This document shows, one piece after another, positions 62,935-64,000 of a stretch of DNA of 64,000 bases. Under the pieces are notes generated by a model that was given only the letters and a program-made list of their open reading frames with translations, ran no database searches and was not told where the DNA came from. The translations under genes were made by a program, and so were the position numbers. This stretch comes from Cohnella phaseoli (GTDB taxonomy: Bacteria > Bacillota > Bacilli > Paenibacillales > Paenibacillaceae). The stretch covers positions 62,291 to 126,290 of the forward strand of contig NZ_QRDZ01000020.1 of NCBI RefSeq assembly GCF_003386235.1. The letters are read 5' to 3'. Positions within the stretch are counted from its first letter, which is position 1, and every line of letters begins with the position of its first letter.

Positions 62935-63280
62935 GTGCCTTGCTGCCTTCAAGCCGTGGAGCTAAGGCCAAAAAAGTGCCCTGACGTTACCCAAGCCGTG
63001 GAGCGAAGGCCAAAAAAGTGCCCTGACGTTACCCAAGCCGTGGAGTGAAGGCCAAAAAAGTGCCCTGATGTTACCCAAGTTGCGGGGCGAAGGCCAAAAA
63101 AGTGCCCTGACGTTACCCAAGTTGCGGAGTGTAGGCCAAAAAAGTGCCCTGACGTTACCCTAGTTGCGGAGCGAAGGCCAAAAAAGTGCCCTGACGTTAC
63201 CCAAGCCGTGGAGCGAAGGCCCCAAAAGTGCCCTGACGTTACCCAAGCCATGGAGTGTAGGCCAAAAAAGTGCCGCGGCG
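62935..63280. repeat. 42-bp tandem repeat, eight copies plus one degenerate
   Basis: Units start with GTGCC at 62976, 63018, 63060, 63102, 63144, 63186, 63228 and 63270 (exactly 42 bp). A degenerate unit at 62935 precedes them, and the last unit is partial. Each unit carries CTGACGTTACCCAAG and GGAGCGAAGGCCAAAAAA. Because 42 is divisible by three, the array is open in several frames; the minus frame (62949-63335) would give a 14-residue repeat such as FFGLRSTAWVTSGH. No ribosome site or homology supports translation. It fills the gap 62872-63345. Confidence 0.9.
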
Positions 63281-63345
63281 CTAGGGGAGCGCCATTTTTT
63301 ATTGCATAAAACAATAAATATATATTGTATAACACTCAATATTTA

Positions 63346-63374
63346 TTGATAAACGATAAATTCGGGGATATAAT
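63346..63374 (+). promoter_or_regulatory. Sigma-A promoter for the DUF2975/XRE pair
   Basis: TTGATA (63346-63351) and TATAAT (63369-63374) are separated by 17 bases, close to the sigma-A optimum. The promoter lies 32 bases before the DUF2975 start codon. Confidence 0.75.
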
Positions 63375-63406
63375 AACACTGAACCTATCCAAGTGAGGTG
63401 TTATTG

Positions 63407-63880
63407 ATGAAACGTGCATCCACATTGTTTCTGAAGATTACGGTGTTCCTGATGGGGTTGCCGCCGCTTGCTCTATGCGTGGCTGTGATCCTTTCCTTAG
63501 TTAGCGGAAACAACGAGCAATTTCCAGGCAAGATGTATCCAGCGGATGCCGGTTTTTTTGTAGCGATTATCCCGTATTACATCGCGCTGTACCAGGCGTA
63601 TAAGCTGCTTGGCTATATTGATAAAAATGTGGCCTTTTCCGAGCTGTCGGTTCAGGCATTAAAGAAGATCAAATATTGCGGATTCAGCATTTGCCTTATT
63701 TTTCTGGCGATGGAGCCTTACTTGTACATGATGGCGGAGCAAGACGACGCCCCGGGCCTTATCGTACTGGGGTTGGTCGTCGCCTTTGCTTCGTTTGTGA
63801 TCGCGGCATTCGCGGCCGTGCTTGAAAGATTGCTGAAGGATGCGATTAACATCAAGTCGGAAAATGAACTCACGGTGTGA
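63407..63880 (+). CDS. DUF2975-family integral membrane protein
   Basis: A 157-residue protein from ATG 63407 with GTGAGG 9 bases upstream. It has four hydrophobic helices, the arrangement of the DUF2975 family (function unknown). The next gene starts 10 bp later and encodes a small XRE-type regulator; such two-gene units are common in Firmicutes and probably autoregulated. It is not related to the neighbouring iron or redox genes. Confidence 0.8.
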   Translation: MKRASTLFLKITVFLMGLPPLALCVAVILSLVSGNNEQFPGKMYPADAGFFVAIIPYYIALYQAYKLLGYIDKNVAFSELSVQALKKIKYCGFSICLIFLAMEPYLYMMAEQDDAPGLIVLGLVVAFASFVIAAFAAVLERLLKDAINIKSENELTV

Positions 63881-63890
63881 GGTGAAGGCT

Positions 63891-64000
63891 ATGGCAATCA
63901 TCGTCAATCTGGACGTTATGTTGGCGAAACGGAAAATGAGCGTGACGGAGCTATCTGAACGAATCGGAATCACGATGGCGAACCTGTCCATCCTGAAAAC
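63891..64000 (+). CDS. Small XRE/Cro-type regulator (partial, YozG-like)
   Basis: The frame from ATG 63891 (GGTGAAGG site) runs off the window and reads MAIIVNLDVMLAKRKM, followed by VTELSERIGITMANLSILK. This is the start of the short XRE-type helix-turn-helix proteins that accompany DUF2975 genes. Only 36 codons are visible. It probably regulates its own two-gene operon. Confidence 0.8.
   Translation, partial: MAIIVNLDVMLAKRKMSVTELSERIGITMANLSILK

Noticed and set aside
62935..63280. CRISPR array
   Set aside because: The 42-bp units repeat over their full length with no unique spacers, and no cas genes are present. The same holds for the 50-52-bp arrays.
62949..63335. 128-residue minus-strand repeat protein
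   Set aside because: Not listed as a gene because no ribosome site or promoter is seen; the open frame follows from the 42-bp period. Kept as a finding only.

Overview
The window looks like the chromosome of a plant-polysaccharide-degrading Paenibacillus- or Cohnella-type Firmicute. I base this on strong GGAGG ribosome sites with ATG, GTG and TTG starts, YesM/YesN two-component genes, Lpl/YtcP-type sugar permeases, an S-layer-homology (SLH) protein, catabolite (cre) and Fur boxes, and intergenic tandem repeats. No rRNA, tRNA, phage, transposase or CRISPR array was seen.

Layout. (1) 1-12.6 kb: an AraC regulator and a large GH2 enzyme on the minus strand diverge from an aldouronate-type operon on the plus strand (GH67 alpha-glucuronidase, two permeases, solute-binding lipoprotein). 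An AraC/phytanoyl-dioxygenase (PhyH-type) pair on the minus strand follows. A second, truncated copy of the dioxygenase 3' end plus its terminator lies just behind the GH2 gene. (2) 12.8-24.7 kb: a secreted GH30-like/SGNH-esterase fusion, a second importer (two permeases and a lipoprotein) and a YesN/YesM two-component system. (3) 25-38 kb: two paralogous AraC regulators flank a secreted (alpha/alpha)6-type hydrolase. A third importer forms an operon with an unrecognised TIM-barrel-like protein and a histidinol-dehydrogenase paralogue. (4) 37.8-48.7 kb: a Gfo/Idh/MocA dehydrogenase divergent from an AraC regulator, then a fourth importer whose permeases (minus) diverge from a membrane-bound AraC regulator, its lipoprotein and a GH3 enzyme (plus). 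(5) 49.1-58.6 kb: one gene for a ~3,180-residue secreted protein with three SLH domains. (6) 58.7-64 kb: a Fur-box-linked AraC regulator and iron-siderophore-binding lipoprotein, an SpxH/DsbA-like protein divergent from a TetR regulator, and a DUF2975/XRE pair cut by the window end.

How the parts work together. Secreted enzymes (GH30-like/SGNH, (alpha/alpha)6 hydrolase) would debranch and cut hemicellulose outside the cell. Four importers of the CUT1 type, none with its own ATPase gene, would bring in oligosaccharides. Cytoplasmic GH67, GH2 and GH3 enzymes would finish the degradation. Eight AraC-type regulators control these modules.

The most unusual content is intergenic. A ~145-bp structured palindromic element occurs at the 3' ends of three transcription units, with compensatory base changes between copies. 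Several unrelated tandem arrays with 42-52-bp periods occur, one family appearing twice in opposite orientations. The least explained coding regions are the operon at 31.3-37.7 kb (unknown TIM-barrel protein plus HisD paralogue) and the giant SLH protein.
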